A stretch of DNA of 64,000 bases from Planctomycetota bacterium (GTDB taxonomy: Bacteria; Planctomycetota; Phycisphaerae; Phycisphaerales; UBA1924). The notes below the pieces were generated by a model. It was not told the DNA's origin, ran no database searches, and was given only the letters and a program-made list of their open reading frames with translations. This document shows positions 1 to 12,155 of the stretch, piece after piece. The DNA lies in NCBI GenBank assembly GCA_020831805.1, contig JAFIFX010000008.1:62001-126000 (forward strand), written 5' to 3'. Every line of letters starts with the position of its first letter. Position 1 is the stretch's first letter. The translations under genes were made by a program, and so were the position numbers.

Positions 1-2
1 TC

Positions 3-1562
3 ACCACCGCGGCCCTCGCGGGCGCCCTCGCCATGCTGCCGCTCGCCGACCCCGCCCCCCACGCGATCAGCCTGGAAGCCATCGGGACCATCCGCCTCGG
101 CCCGTTCATGAGCGAGGCCGCCGAGATCGTCGTGCATGACGCGGCGTCGCAGCGGCTGTTCGTCGTCAACGGCCACACCAACGCGATCGACATCCTCTCG
201 ATCGCGGACCCGACCACGCCCGAACGCATCGGCTCGATCGACCTGCGCCCGTTCGGCGGCGCGGTCAACTCCGTCGACACGCACTCCGGGCTGGTCGCCA
301 CGGCGATCAACGGGTTCGAGCGGACCGACCCCGGACGCATGGTGCTGTTCGACACCGACGGCCGGTTCGTGAGCCTGGTTCAGGTGGGCGCGATGCCCGA
401 CATGGTGATCTTCACCCCCGACGGACGCCGGATCCTGACCGCGGATGAGGGCGAGCCGTCCCACGATTACGCGATCGACCCGGAGGGAACGGTCAGCATT
501 ATCGACCTGCCCGAGGATCCGCGTCGCCTCGGCCAGCACCATGTCCGAACCGCCGACTTCCGACGCTTCAACGACGCTGACCTCGACCCGAGCATCCGCG
601 TCTTCGGCCCCGGGGCGACCGTCGCGCAGGACTTCGAGCCCGAGTACATCACCGTCACCCCGGATTCATCCACGGCCTATGTGACACTCCAGGAAAACAA
701 CGCCATCGCCGTGGTCGACATCGGCTCGGCGACCGTCACCGGCCTGATCCCGCTCGGCTTCAAGGACCATTCGTTGCCGGGCAACGGCTTCGACGCGTCC
801 GACCGCAACCCTCGGATCCGGATCCGGCCCTGGCCCGTCTTCGGGATGTACCAGCCGGACACCATCAAGGGCTACACCGCGGCCGACGGCCTGTTCTATC
901 TGGTGACCGCCGACGAGGGGGACACACGCAACTACGCCGGTTTCAGCGAGATCGCCCGTGTCCGCGACCTGCCCCTCTGCCCGGAGGCCTTCCCCAACGC
1001 ACACGACCTCCAGGCCCCGGAGAACCTCGGACGCCTCCAGGTCACCACCACCCTCGGCCGCAACGAGGACGGGCTGTTCGAACGCCTGTACGCGTTCGGG
1101 ACCCGGGGCTTCAGCATCCGCACCCCGGACGGCACGATCGTGTTCGAGTCCGGCGACGAGTTCGAACGCATCACCGCCGAACGCGCCCCGGAAGCGTTCA
1201 ACACCGACAGCCAGCCCGACGCGCCCTCCAAGAACCGCTCCGACAACCGCGGCCCGGAGCCCGAGGCCCTGGCCATCGGCCAGGTCGGCGACCGGATCTA
1301 CGCCTTCATCGGCCTTGAGCGAACCGGCGGCATCATGATCTATGACATCACCGTGCCCGCCGAGTCCGTGTTCGTCGACTACTGGACCAACCGCGTCATG
1401 CCGGCCGGGAGCGGTTCAGAAGAAGCGGGCGACCTCGGGCCGGAATGCCTTCTGTTCATCCCGGCCGAGCACAGCCCGACGGGCGGGGCACTGCTGGTCT
1501 CGGCCAACGAGATCTCGAGCACGGTGACGATCCACCGGATCGTGCCGCGCACAAAAGAATGA
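3..1562 (+). CDS. Secreted choice-of-anchor I type beta-propeller protein, 5' end missing
   Basis: The frame is open from the window edge. The residues before Met-33 (TTAALAGALA) read as the hydrophobic core of a signal peptide, so the true start lies upstream. The roughly 510 remaining residues carry repeated blades of the type 'V.D......I.L' and acidic stretches such as TADEGEPSHDYAIDPEGTV and LVTADEGDTRNYAGF, which are typical of choice-of-anchor I (alkaline phosphatase/esterase-like propeller) proteins. No dockerin, PEP-CTERM or LPXTG-like tail is visible; the protein ends in PRTKE. An extracytoplasmic location is inferred. It faces a convergent surface-protein gene across a short hairpin-containing gap. 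Confidence 0.75.
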   Translation, partial: TTAALAGALAMLPLADPAPHAISLEAIGTIRLGPFMSEAAEIVVHDAASQRLFVVNGHTNAIDILSIADPTTPERIGSIDLRPFGGAVNSVDTHSGLVATAINGFERTDPGRMVLFDTDGRFVSLVQVGAMPDMVIFTPDGRRILTADEGEPSHDYAIDPEGTVSIIDLPEDPRRLGQHHVRTADFRRFNDADLDPSIRVFGPGATVAQDFEPEYITVTPDSSTAYVTLQENNAIAVVDIGSATVTGLIPLGFKDHSLPGNGFDASDRNPRIRIRPWPVFGMYQPDTIKGYTAADGLFYLVTADEGDTRNYAGFSEIARVRDLPLCPEAFPNAHDLQAPENLGRLQVTTTLGRNEDGLFERLYAFGTRGFSIRTPDGTIVFESGDEFERITAERAPEAFNTDSQPDAPSKNRSDNRGPEPEALAIGQVGDRIYAFIGLERTGGIMIYDITVPAESVFVDYWTNRVMPAGSGSEEAGDLGPECLLFIPAEHSPTGGALLVSANEISSTVTIHRIVPRTKE

Positions 1563-1596
1563 CCGGGCCGCCCGAGGGAAGCGGGGCGACCCGGTC
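1561..1596. terminator. Hairpin between convergent genes
   Basis: Arms GACCGGG (1561-1567) and CCCGGTC (1590-1596) pair perfectly, and an inner CGCCC/GGGCG helix extends the stem. There is no T-run on either side, so it is a candidate weak or factor-dependent terminator shared by the two convergent genes rather than a classical intrinsic one. Confidence 0.4.
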
Positions 1597-1620
1597 AAGA
1601 GACAGTCGATCACGGATGAC

Positions 1621-2631
1621 TTACGGGCAACCTGCGTTGAACAGATCCAGGTAGATCCCGATATCGAAGAAGTTGAACTGGCCGTCCTGGTTCAGGTCGG
1701 CCGCGGGGTCCTGGGCGTTGAACAACGCGAGGTAGGCCGCCAGATCGAAGAAGTTCAGCTCGCCGAAGGGCTCGGCGAGATCGGCCGAGCTGCACGGCTC
1801 CGGCCCGGAGGCGGGCACAATCGCCACATCGCCGAGCTGCACGGGCGGGTAGTTGAACCCGTCACCGCCGGGGATCAGGGGGCCGAAGGAATCGCCGAGA
1901 AAGTATCCCGAGCCGTCCATCGCGAAGGTGTTGAGCTGGCTGAAGTAGTTCGGAAAAACCCCGCGCCCGACCGCCGCGTGATAGCCTGTGTCGTCGCGCG
2001 ACCAGTCGATGGTCATGCCCTGGCTGAAGTTGGTGTCCTGCGGGATCTCGTACAGCGGCGTCAGCGACAGACCGAAACCGCTGTAAATGGTGTCGTTGCT
2101 GGTGTTGTGGATGAAGATGTTGCCCTCGGAATCGAAGGCCAGCCCGATGGCCGTGTTGATCGGCGGATCCGCCGAGAGCACCCCGACGAGCGAGGTCTGC
2201 CCGGTGGTCAGGTTGATCCGGTAGAGCCGCGTCACCTGATTCTGCGAGCGGACTCCGTACATCTCGCCGTCAGCGGGATTGAACCCGATGTCGTCTAGCG
2301 ACTGGATCGAGTTGCCGATGGGGGTGGCCTGCCCGGTCTGCATGTTGACGCTGTACAGACCCGACGCCGCGCCGCCCGTGTTGTGGAAGAACGAGGCGTA
2401 CGCGTACAGATTCCCCTCGGCGTCGAAGTCCATCCCGCCGAAGCCGACATTGGGCACGCCCATCGGCCCGATCACGGTGTACCCGGCCGGATCGTCGACG
2501 TCGAACATGACCAGGTCGTCCATGCCCTGGTTGGTGGTGAACAGCCCGTTCGGGGCGTACGCGGTCGGCCCGGCGAGGGCCAACGCAGGGAAGAGCGCGA
2601 GCGGAACGATGCATTTGACAAACTTACGCAT
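1621..2631 (-). CDS. Secreted propeller-like protein with GC-type dockerin tail
   Basis: This 336-residue protein starts at an ATG preceded by an AAAGGA ribosome site. The signal peptide is MRKFVKCIVPLALFPALALA. The body has propeller-like repeats (LYRINLTTGQTSLVG, AIGLAFDSEGNIF), resembling DUF4394-like or SMP-30-like domains. The last 55 residues form two EF-hand-like loops (DLNQDGQFNFFD and a degenerate first one) bracketed by Cys and ending in NAGCP, the GC-type dockerin anchor also seen on two other proteins in this window. Surface or extracellular location is inferred; the partner of the tail is unknown. Confidence 0.8.
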   Translation of the reverse strand: MRKFVKCIVPLALFPALALAGPTAYAPNGLFTTNQGMDDLVMFDVDDPAGYTVIGPMGVPNVGFGGMDFDAEGNLYAYASFFHNTGGAASGLYSVNMQTGQATPIGNSIQSLDDIGFNPADGEMYGVRSQNQVTRLYRINLTTGQTSLVGVLSADPPINTAIGLAFDSEGNIFIHNTSNDTIYSGFGLSLTPLYEIPQDTNFSQGMTIDWSRDDTGYHAAVGRGVFPNYFSQLNTFAMDGSGYFLGDSFGPLIPGGDGFNYPPVQLGDVAIVPASGPEPCSSADLAEPFGELNFFDLAAYLALFNAQDPAADLNQDGQFNFFDIGIYLDLFNAGCP

Positions 2632-2678
2632 GGTGGGTTCCTTTCCCGGCCGCGGACGGCCAGCGATCATCCGGTCGA

Positions 2679-3287
2679 TCAGCCTCGACGCCGACGCCCC
2701 GCGGCGAGCAGTCCCATGGCCGCCAGCACGCCCGTCCCCGGCGCCGGCACCAGCCGGATCGCCAGGTCGTCGTACTGGAATCCCCAGCCCTGCCCGGACG
2801 AACCCATCAGTTCGATCCGCGCGATGCCGACATCGCTCTCCCAGCCGACCCACGACCACTCGATCGGCGTCGTCGAGAACGACAGCGAGGCCAGCTCGTT
2901 CCCGTCGGCGTCCCAGAAGGTCGCGGTCCCCCCACCGGTCGGCGCGACGGTGTTGATGTAGCCGCCGAAGTGCGTCACGGGCGTGGTGAACTCGAAGGCC
3001 GCCGGGCTGGTCGGCGTGCCGCCCATCAGGTTGCCGTTGAAGGGGAGCACCACGCCGGAGGGACCGGTCCAGTTCTGGGCGATGACCACGGTGTTGCTGA
3101 GCAGGTCGGTCAGCGTGCCCGCACCGCCGAAGAGGGTCATCGTGCCGGGGTACCCGCCCGGCGAGGCCACACTCTCGAAGGTCTCGTAGATCTCGCCGAC
3201 GAACTCGTCGGTGCTGGTCACATTGGCCAGGGCGTTGGCCCCAAGGGCGGCGGGGATCGCCAGCAACAGCATGGATTCGCGTTTCAT
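2679..3287 (-). CDS. Secreted PEP-CTERM-like protein
   Basis: This 202-residue protein uses the inner Met (MKRESMLLLA) that has a GGAGAG ribosome site, not the upstream Mets in the open frame. The signal peptide is followed by a beta-rich domain with the motif FGGYINTVAPTGGGTATFWD, common in exported PEP-CTERM proteins. The C-terminus VPAPGTGVLAAMGLLAAGRRRRG has the layout of a PEP-CTERM signal: a proline motif, a hydrophobic segment and an arginine cluster. Such tails are read by an exosortase-type system, which is not encoded here. It sits 47 nt upstream of the GC-dockerin gene on the same strand, so the two surface proteins may be co-transcribed. Confidence 0.75.
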   Translation of the reverse strand: MKRESMLLLAIPAALGANALANVTSTDEFVGEIYETFESVASPGGYPGTMTLFGGAGTLTDLLSNTVVIAQNWTGPSGVVLPFNGNLMGGTPTSPAAFEFTTPVTHFGGYINTVAPTGGGTATFWDADGNELASLSFSTTPIEWSWVGWESDVGIARIELMGSSGQGWGFQYDDLAIRLVPAPGTGVLAAMGLLAAGRRRRG

Positions 3288-3419
3288 GGTTTCTCTCCTC
3301 GGTGCTGAGTCTGGTGTCCAGACGGGCCGGGCGGCTGAGCCCGCCGTGCCGATCACGCGATCGCCGGCGGCCCGTCTTCCCACAGACTACCGACTTCCGC
3401 TTGCCGCACAACCCCTCAT

Positions 3420-3448
3420 ACGATAATTCGTAAAGTTTTTCATATGAA
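3420..3448 (-). promoter_or_regulatory. AT-rich promoter region of the divergent pair, with two small dyads
   Basis: A roughly 45-nt AT-rich island sits in otherwise GC-rich DNA. On the minus strand TTCATA, a 17-nt spacer and TATCGT give a plausible sigma70-type promoter for the PEP-CTERM gene. Two dyads overlap it: TACGA-TAAT-TCGTA (3419-3432) and the perfect palindrome TTCATATGAA (3439-3448). They could be regulator sites. Nothing comparable to a clean promoter is seen for the plus-strand gene at 3514. Confidence 0.4.
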
Positions 3449-3513
3449 TTTTCTTTTGGACTTCCAGCACATCCCCGAATCCTCTATCATGGCCCCAGCC
3501 GAAGAAACTCCCC

Positions 3514-4746
3514 ATGACCACGCTCGAGCCCAAACTACCACCCGCCACCCCCTTCCAGACCGAGGCCCGGTCGGTGGTGCGGACGGTCCGCGGGGCGTTC
3601 TCCGAGCTGCTCAACCAGGCCGGGGCCGACCCGCAGGACCCGCAGTCGATCTGCGAGCGGGTGGGCCTGACCAAGACCCTGGCGTGGAAAGTTTCGCGGA
3701 TGGTTCAGGCCGATGACCCCTCGCTGGCCCTCCAGCACATGCCGGGGGCTTCGGGCATCAAGCTCCTGCTCCGTGGGGCCGAACGGGCCGGTGTCGGCGA
3801 TGCCCAGATCCGAATCGCTCGCGACGCCGTCGACGACTTCGAACGCCTGATTAAGGTCCACTGCGGCGACCGGGCCACGCTGGACATGATGGGCGGGGAA
3901 CTCAGCCCGGAGGGCCGGCGTCAGCGCGACGAGCAGCACCGGCGGATGCTCTACCAGGGGGCCAGCTATGTCTGGGGCGTCCAGGCGCGTGTGGTGCTCA
4001 AGGTGGGGCTGGTGCTCCCTGGCGCACGCCCCGGCGTGATCGATTTCGCCTCCGTCAACACGCTCGTGGACTTCCGCCGGCTGCGGCCGGATGTCTGCTG
4101 GGTCCTCGCGGCCCGGCACGGACGCAATGACGACGGAAGCGTGATGACGACCCGGGCGGCGGAATCGATCGACCCGCGTTTTTCCGGGCCGGACGCCTGC
4201 CCGCTGATGGGCGACTTCTGCTCGGACCCGCTGCCCAAACTCCGGCGCCGGGAGGACCCCCGCGGCGTGAGCTTCGAGCTGGTCGAGGGGCCCGTGGGCA
4301 ACACCGGGGCCCTGACTTGCGCCGTCGGGACCATCCAGCGCGGCATCCCCTGCTACGCGGGCCCCGAGAACGAATGGGGCGAGCACCGCGCGATCTGCGA
4401 TATCCCGGCCGAGTTGATGATCGTGGATCTGTTCATCCACGAGGATCTGGGCTTCCCGATGCCGCCCCTGGTCAGCCTGCACAGCGAGATGGGCGCCGGC
4501 GGCGAGGACGGGCCCCGGCTCCGCCGGCAGTTGCCGCTGAACGAAACCCTCAGCGACCTCGGCACCAGCCCCCAACCCCCCACCACCCCCGAGGTGCCCC
4601 GGTATCAGGCGATGCTCCGGTCCGTCTTCGAGCGGATGGAAGCCGATTCGTCCCGGTTCCGAGGGTTCCGGATGCGGATGGCCTATCCGGCCTGTCCGAC
4701 CTCGCTGATGCTCCGGTATCCGCTGCCGCCCGCGCCCGAGTCCTGA
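3514..4746 (+). CDS. Unrecognised 410-residue protein with possible N-terminal HTH
   Basis: I do not recognise this family. Residues about 20-65 (VVRTVRGAFSELL to LAWKVSRMVQ) have the spacing of a helix-turn-helix that chooses among 'classes', and a helical region follows. The rest is an alpha/beta domain with several conserved-looking Cys and Asp residues (DACPLMGDFCSDPLP). No signal peptide or membrane segment is visible, so a cytoplasmic location is likely. The start has no clear Shine-Dalgarno. It is transcribed divergently from surface genes and lies just before the radical SAM gene but is separated from it by that gene's own promoter. A transcription-regulator role is only a guess. Confidence 0.6.
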   Translation: MTTLEPKLPPATPFQTEARSVVRTVRGAFSELLNQAGADPQDPQSICERVGLTKTLAWKVSRMVQADDPSLALQHMPGASGIKLLLRGAERAGVGDAQIRIARDAVDDFERLIKVHCGDRATLDMMGGELSPEGRRQRDEQHRRMLYQGASYVWGVQARVVLKVGLVLPGARPGVIDFASVNTLVDFRRLRPDVCWVLAARHGRNDDGSVMTTRAAESIDPRFSGPDACPLMGDFCSDPLPKLRRREDPRGVSFELVEGPVGNTGALTCAVGTIQRGIPCYAGPENEWGEHRAICDIPAELMIVDLFIHEDLGFPMPPLVSLHSEMGAGGEDGPRLRRQLPLNETLSDLGTSPQPPTTPEVPRYQAMLRSVFERMEADSSRFRGFRMRMAYPACPTSLMLRYPLPPAPES

Positions 4747-4773
4747 TCCCGCCCGGGGCGGAAGTCCCAGTTT

Positions 4774-4832
4774 CTTCCATATACCGAACAAAATCTTGAC
4801 TGACCTAGATTTGTTTGGTATATAGAAGGATA
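4774..4832 (+). promoter_or_regulatory. Sigma70-type promoter inside a long dyad, leaderless start predicted
   Basis: TTGACT (4796-4801), exactly 17 nt, then TATATA (4819-4824) forms a near-consensus promoter. A transcription start 7-8 nt after the -10 box falls on the A of the ATG at 4832, so the mRNA should have no leader. The promoter is embedded in an inverted repeat: CTTCCATATACCGAACA (4774-4790) against TGTTTGGTATATAGAAG (4812-4828), 15 of 17 pairs matching. The right arm covers the -10 box, as expected for a repressor operator. Confidence 0.7.
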
Positions 4833-5986
4833 TGCACAGCGACCAGCCCGAGTATCGCGACGCCCTGGCCGACGGGCCGGCCCATCGGCGGGGGGCCGGG
4901 ATCAACCCGGGGAACCGGTTCGAGCGGGTCCGGCTGCATGTGCTCGGGGAGGAACTGGACCGACGCCGGGCCGAGCGGGACGCGGAGGGGGGCGGGGGTG
5001 GGCCCTGCCGGGTGGAGCGGGAGGTGTTTCACGACCGGACGGTCACCATCATCAACCGGGTCGAGCGGACCTCCGATGTGCCCTTCGACTGGACCGTCAA
5101 CCCGTACCGCGGCTGCGAGCACGGCTGCGTCTACTGCTTCGCCCGCCCGTACCACGAGTTCCTCGGGTTCAGCAGCGGGCTGGACTTCGAGACCAAGATC
5201 ATGGCCAAGCCCGACGCCCCGGTGCTGCTCCGCAAGGAACTGGCCCATCCGCGGTGGCGTCCCGAGCCGATCGTCATGTCGGCCATCACGGACATCTACC
5301 AGCCTTTGGAACACACCATGCGCATCGCGCGACGCTGCCTGGAGGTCATGGCCGAGTGCGGCCAGCCGGTCAGCACGATGACCAAGAGCGCGATGGTCCT
5401 GCGCGATCTCGACCTGTGGTCGAAGCTCGCCAGGATGAACGCGGGCCGGGTGATCGTCACGCTGGTCACGCTCGACCCCGAGCTGGCCGAGAAACTCGAA
5501 CCACGGGCGACGACCCCCGCCGGACGATTGAGGACCATCCGTGCCTTGGCCGACGCGGGGATCCCGGTCACGGTGAATGTCGCCCCGATCATCCCCGGGC
5601 TGACGGACACCGAGCTGCCGCGGATCCTCGAGGCGGTGGCCAAGGCCGGGGCCCTGCGCGCGTCGTGGGTGCTGCTGCGCCTGCCGTACCAGCTCAAGGA
5701 CATCTTCCTGGAATGGCTGGAGCGCAGCGTCCACCCGGACCGGGCCCGCAAGGTCGAATCGCTCATCCGCCAGACCCGGGGCGGCAAGCTCTACAGCGCC
5801 GCCCACCGACGCGGACGCGGCACCGGCCACCACGCCGAGCAGATCGCCAAGGCCTTCGATGTCTTCACCCGCCGCTACGGCCTGAACCGCGACATCCGCC
5901 CGCTCTCGTCGGCCCACTTTCGCAGGCCGGAAGTCGGGGGGCAGTTGGGGTTGTTCGGCCGGGAGGAGAACGAGGGGGCAAGCTGA
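4832..5986 (+). CDS. Radical SAM protein, PA0069/Rv2578c family
   Basis: This 384-residue cytoplasmic enzyme carries the radical SAM iron-sulfur motif CxxxCxxC at Cys-95, Cys-99 and Cys-102 (YRGCEHGCVYCFAR). It also has the family's N-terminal RRGAGINPGNRFE stretch and a spore-photoproduct-lyase-like barrel (MSAITDIYQPLE, VNVAPIIPGLTD). SAM is cleaved to a 5'-deoxyadenosyl radical; the substrate of this family is not established. The assigned ATG has a GAAGGA only 1 nt upstream, too close to work as a ribosome site, which fits leaderless translation from the promoter at 4796-4824. A bidirectional terminator follows. Confidence 0.85.
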   Translation: MHSDQPEYRDALADGPAHRRGAGINPGNRFERVRLHVLGEELDRRRAERDAEGGGGGPCRVEREVFHDRTVTIINRVERTSDVPFDWTVNPYRGCEHGCVYCFARPYHEFLGFSSGLDFETKIMAKPDAPVLLRKELAHPRWRPEPIVMSAITDIYQPLEHTMRIARRCLEVMAECGQPVSTMTKSAMVLRDLDLWSKLARMNAGRVIVTLVTLDPELAEKLEPRATTPAGRLRTIRALADAGIPVTVNVAPIIPGLTDTELPRILEAVAKAGALRASWVLLRLPYQLKDIFLEWLERSVHPDRARKVESLIRQTRGGKLYSAAHRRGRGTGHHAEQIAKAFDVFTRRYGLNRDIRPLSSAHFRRPEVGGQLGLFGREENEGAS

Positions 5987-5996
5987 ACCACACCGC

Positions 5997-6039
5997 AAAA
6001 ACAACAATCCCCGCAGAAACCGCGGGGATCCTTGTTTTC
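5997..6039. terminator. Bidirectional intrinsic terminator
   Basis: An 8-bp perfect stem ATCCCCGC (6007-6014) / GCGGGGAT (6022-6029) has a T-rich run on the plus side (CTTGTTTTC, 6030-6038) and an A-rich run on the other (5997-6007), which is a T-run for minus-strand transcripts. It serves the radical SAM gene on the plus strand and the tRNA on the minus strand. Confidence 0.8.
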
Positions 6040-6041
6040 AG

Positions 6042-6115
6042 TCGGGGTGAGAGGATTTGAACCTCCGACCTTCTCGTCCCGAACGAGACGCGCTACCAAG
6101 CTGCGCTACACCCCG
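6042..6115 (-). tRNA. tRNA-Pro (anticodon CGG)
   Basis: Read on the minus strand, 74 nt fold as a cloverleaf. The acceptor arms CGGGGTG and CACCCCG pair over 7 bp, the D-arm is AGCGCAGCTTGGTAGCGC, the anticodon stem is TCTCG/CGAGA with loop TTCGGGA (anticodon CGG), and the T-arm reads GGAGGTTCAAATCCTC. The discriminator base is A. CCA is not encoded and must be added. The sequence closely follows the known bacterial tRNA-Pro pattern. A terminator lies directly downstream. Confidence 0.95.
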
Positions 6116-6253
6116 GATGTCGGGCCTGGGGCCCGGGCGAACAGTAGCACCGGGCGGGGGCTGCTGCAAGCCCGGCGGGGGATTCAAGGGCGGGATCGGG
6201 GCTGGATGGGCGTTTCCGGCTGATTACCGGGTCGGTGACGATCTCGGGGAAGA

Positions 6254-6287
6254 GCACGGGTTGCCCTTCGGGTCAACCCGTGGCACC
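6254..6287 (-). repeat. 3'-flanking palindromic repeat, copy 1
   Basis: A 9-bp stem CACGGGTTG (6255-6263) / CAACCCGTG (6274-6282) encloses the conserved apical sequence CCCTTCGGGT and is followed by GCACCC. It is the distal one of two tandem copies beyond the stop codon of the pseudopilin gene. Its third stem pair is swapped relative to copy 2, so pairing is conserved while sequence is not. Confidence 0.75.
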
Positions 6288-6301
6288 CTTGGGCGATCCG
6301 G

Positions 6302-6336
6302 TCACCGGTTGCCCTTCGGGTCAACCGGTGGCACCC
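6302..6336 (-). repeat. 3'-flanking palindromic repeat, copy 2
   Basis: Stem CACCGGTTG (6303-6311) / CAACCGGTG (6322-6330) with the same apical CCCTTCGGGT and flanking GCACCC as copy 1. On the minus strand it begins GGGTG exactly 8 nt after the stop codon of the pseudopilin gene. A third member sits in the same position and orientation behind the ABC permease gene at 30527. Confidence 0.75.
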
Positions 6337-6344
6337 TTTGGAGT

Positions 6345-7217
6345 TCAGTTGGTCTCGTCGGCGAAACGCGGGCGGGTCAGGTAGACGTTGTCCTCGATGG
6401 TCGAGGGGTCGCCGTCGGGGCCCGCGGAGTAGAAGTAGGGCCGGGGGGAGGGGCAGATGCCGCCGTCGGAATCACCGACGCCGTTGATGAAGTGCTCCTC
6501 GATCTGGGCGGGGGTCAGCTCGCGCCAGCGTTCGCGGGAGGGTGCGAGGCGGCGGATCTGGCGGAGGAAGATCTTGTTGCGGAGCTGGTCCCCGGTGGCC
6601 ACCCCGGCCTCGGCGGCGGTGATGAACCCGTCGCGGGCGATCAGGCCGACATTGGCGGTGTCGAACTCGGAATCGCCGCGGATGACGCCGTCGAAACGCG
6701 GGTGGACCATGCGGATCGGGTTGCCCCAGGCGTCGACCACATTTGTCAGCTCGATCTCGACCGAGGAGCCGACCTGATCACCGGCGGTGACGGCCACGCC
6801 GAAGCGGACCGCACGCACGAAGCGGGAATCGATGCCGGCGACGACGCTCTGCACCTCGGGGATTCTCGTGGCCTCGTGGAGGTAGAAGGCGGTGGAGATG
6901 ACCGGTTCGAGCGGCTGGCCGCCGGTCTGCCGGCCGACGCCGTCGACGAGCGGGAACAGGCGGGTGTCGTAGCGTTGCGGCCCGCTGTTGTCGATGCGCA
7001 TCTCGATCCAGGCGGGCGGGATCCGGCCCCGGTTCTCGATGTAGATGTCCAGCGTCTGGTCCAGGGCCCGCAGGACGCCCTCGGTGGCGCGCTGGCGGCC
7101 GGCGTTCGCGACGCTCGAGGCCACGCCGATGGTCAGGGTCACCAGCAGGGCGATGATGGCGATCACCACCATCAGTTCGACGAGGGTGAAGGCTCGGTGT
7201 TCGGCGCGGTGGCTCAT
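6345..7217 (-). CDS. Type IV pilin/type II secretion-like pseudopilin
   Basis: This 290-residue protein has a short basic leader and the prepilin motif RAFTLVELMVVIAIIALLV at residues 8-26, including the Glu five residues after the predicted cleavage point, followed by an N-terminal hydrophobic helix. It should be processed by a prepilin peptidase, which is not encoded here. The large C-terminal part (DAWGNPIRMVHPRFDG, YFYSAGPDGDPSTIEDN) resembles GspG/DUF1559-like pseudopilins of planctomycetes. It lies 124 nt downstream of secA on the same strand, so export genes may be co-expressed. It is far from the secretin cluster at 52-60 kb. Confidence 0.85.
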   Translation of the reverse strand: MSHRAEHRAFTLVELMVVIAIIALLVTLTIGVASSVANAGRQRATEGVLRALDQTLDIYIENRGRIPPAWIEMRIDNSGPQRYDTRLFPLVDGVGRQTGGQPLEPVISTAFYLHEATRIPEVQSVVAGIDSRFVRAVRFGVAVTAGDQVGSSVEIELTNVVDAWGNPIRMVHPRFDGVIRGDSEFDTANVGLIARDGFITAAEAGVATGDQLRNKIFLRQIRRLAPSRERWRELTPAQIEEHFINGVGDSDGGICPSPRPYFYSAGPDGDPSTIEDNVYLTRPRFADETN

Positions 7218-7341
7218 GGGGGCGTCTCCGGTCTTCGCGTGGGCGGCTCCGGGAAGGGTACCGCGCGGGATGGTTGCTGTCCCCGGCAGACTGTACGGGC
7301 GGGGGGCGGGGGCGGATCCCCCGGCCCCGCCCCGGCGGGGA

Positions 7342-11403
<4,062 letters not shown>

Positions 11404-11563
11404 TGGGATGCCTTGGTCCGCCCGGCGTCGCGGAAGGGGCGCGCCGGGCGTTCTGGAATGCGGTTTTCGGTGGAGAGGATCGCCCGCCGGAGGAATGGAG
11501 GGCGACGACGCGTGATGCGGAACCCGGGCGGCGGGATCGGTGGGCCGCCCGAACGATCTGACA

Positions 11564-11905
11564 TCAGCGCATCGCGGGCGGGGGCAGGGTCAGCACCCAG
11601 GCGGACAGACGCGGGGCCGGGGCGAACGCCAGCGCGCCGGTCGGGCGCGCGTGATGCGGGCCGGCTTCGGCGAAGGCGGGGCCGGCCTCGGGGGTGCGGG
11701 CGTTGAGCACGGCCCGCTCGGAGATTTCACGGATGGCCTGGACGACGGTGTCGGAAAGACGCCGCACGCCGGTGCGATCCAGGGAATCCCCGCAGGCGCT
11801 GGACGCGAGGGCCGCGCCGGAGAGCATCAGTTGCAGACCGATGGCCAGCACCACCACGGTGCTCAGCCCGGTCGGGGCATCGGTCTGTCGGCTGGTGCGG
11901 GCCAT
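11564..11905 (-). CDS. Small membrane-anchored hypothetical protein
   Basis: This 113-residue protein starts at an ATG with a GAGGTGCAG ribosome site; the longer open frame upstream is not used. One hydrophobic helix (LSTVVVLAIGLQLMLSGAALA, residues about 14-34) serves as signal peptide or N-terminal anchor, then comes ASSACGDS. The rest is Ala/Pro-rich and ends in a second mildly hydrophobic stretch. I do not recognise the family. It precedes secA on the same strand with a 160-nt gap, so co-transcription is possible but not shown. Confidence 0.55.
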   Translation of the reverse strand: MARTSRQTDAPTGLSTVVVLAIGLQLMLSGAALASSACGDSLDRTGVRRLSDTVVQAIREISERAVLNARTPEAGPAFAEAGPHHARPTGALAFAPAPRLSAWVLTLPPPAMR

Positions 11906-12155
11906 CTGCACCTCAAGTATCGGCCCGGGCGGGCCCAAGAGCAACAAACCCGGGCCGGGAAGCCCAGAAAGATCGGTCTCGGACCCGAAAACCGGGGTTG
12001 CCGGCCTGTCCCATCGCCCGAACCGGGGGACGGACGGGCGAATCTCAAGGCCGGGCGGCGGCTGGGTCCGATAGTTCTTCCGGGCCGCGGGCGTGCGGTT
12101 TCGCTCCGGCGCGGCCCGGACGGCCCAACAATCACCCGTGACCCAGGAACCTCCC

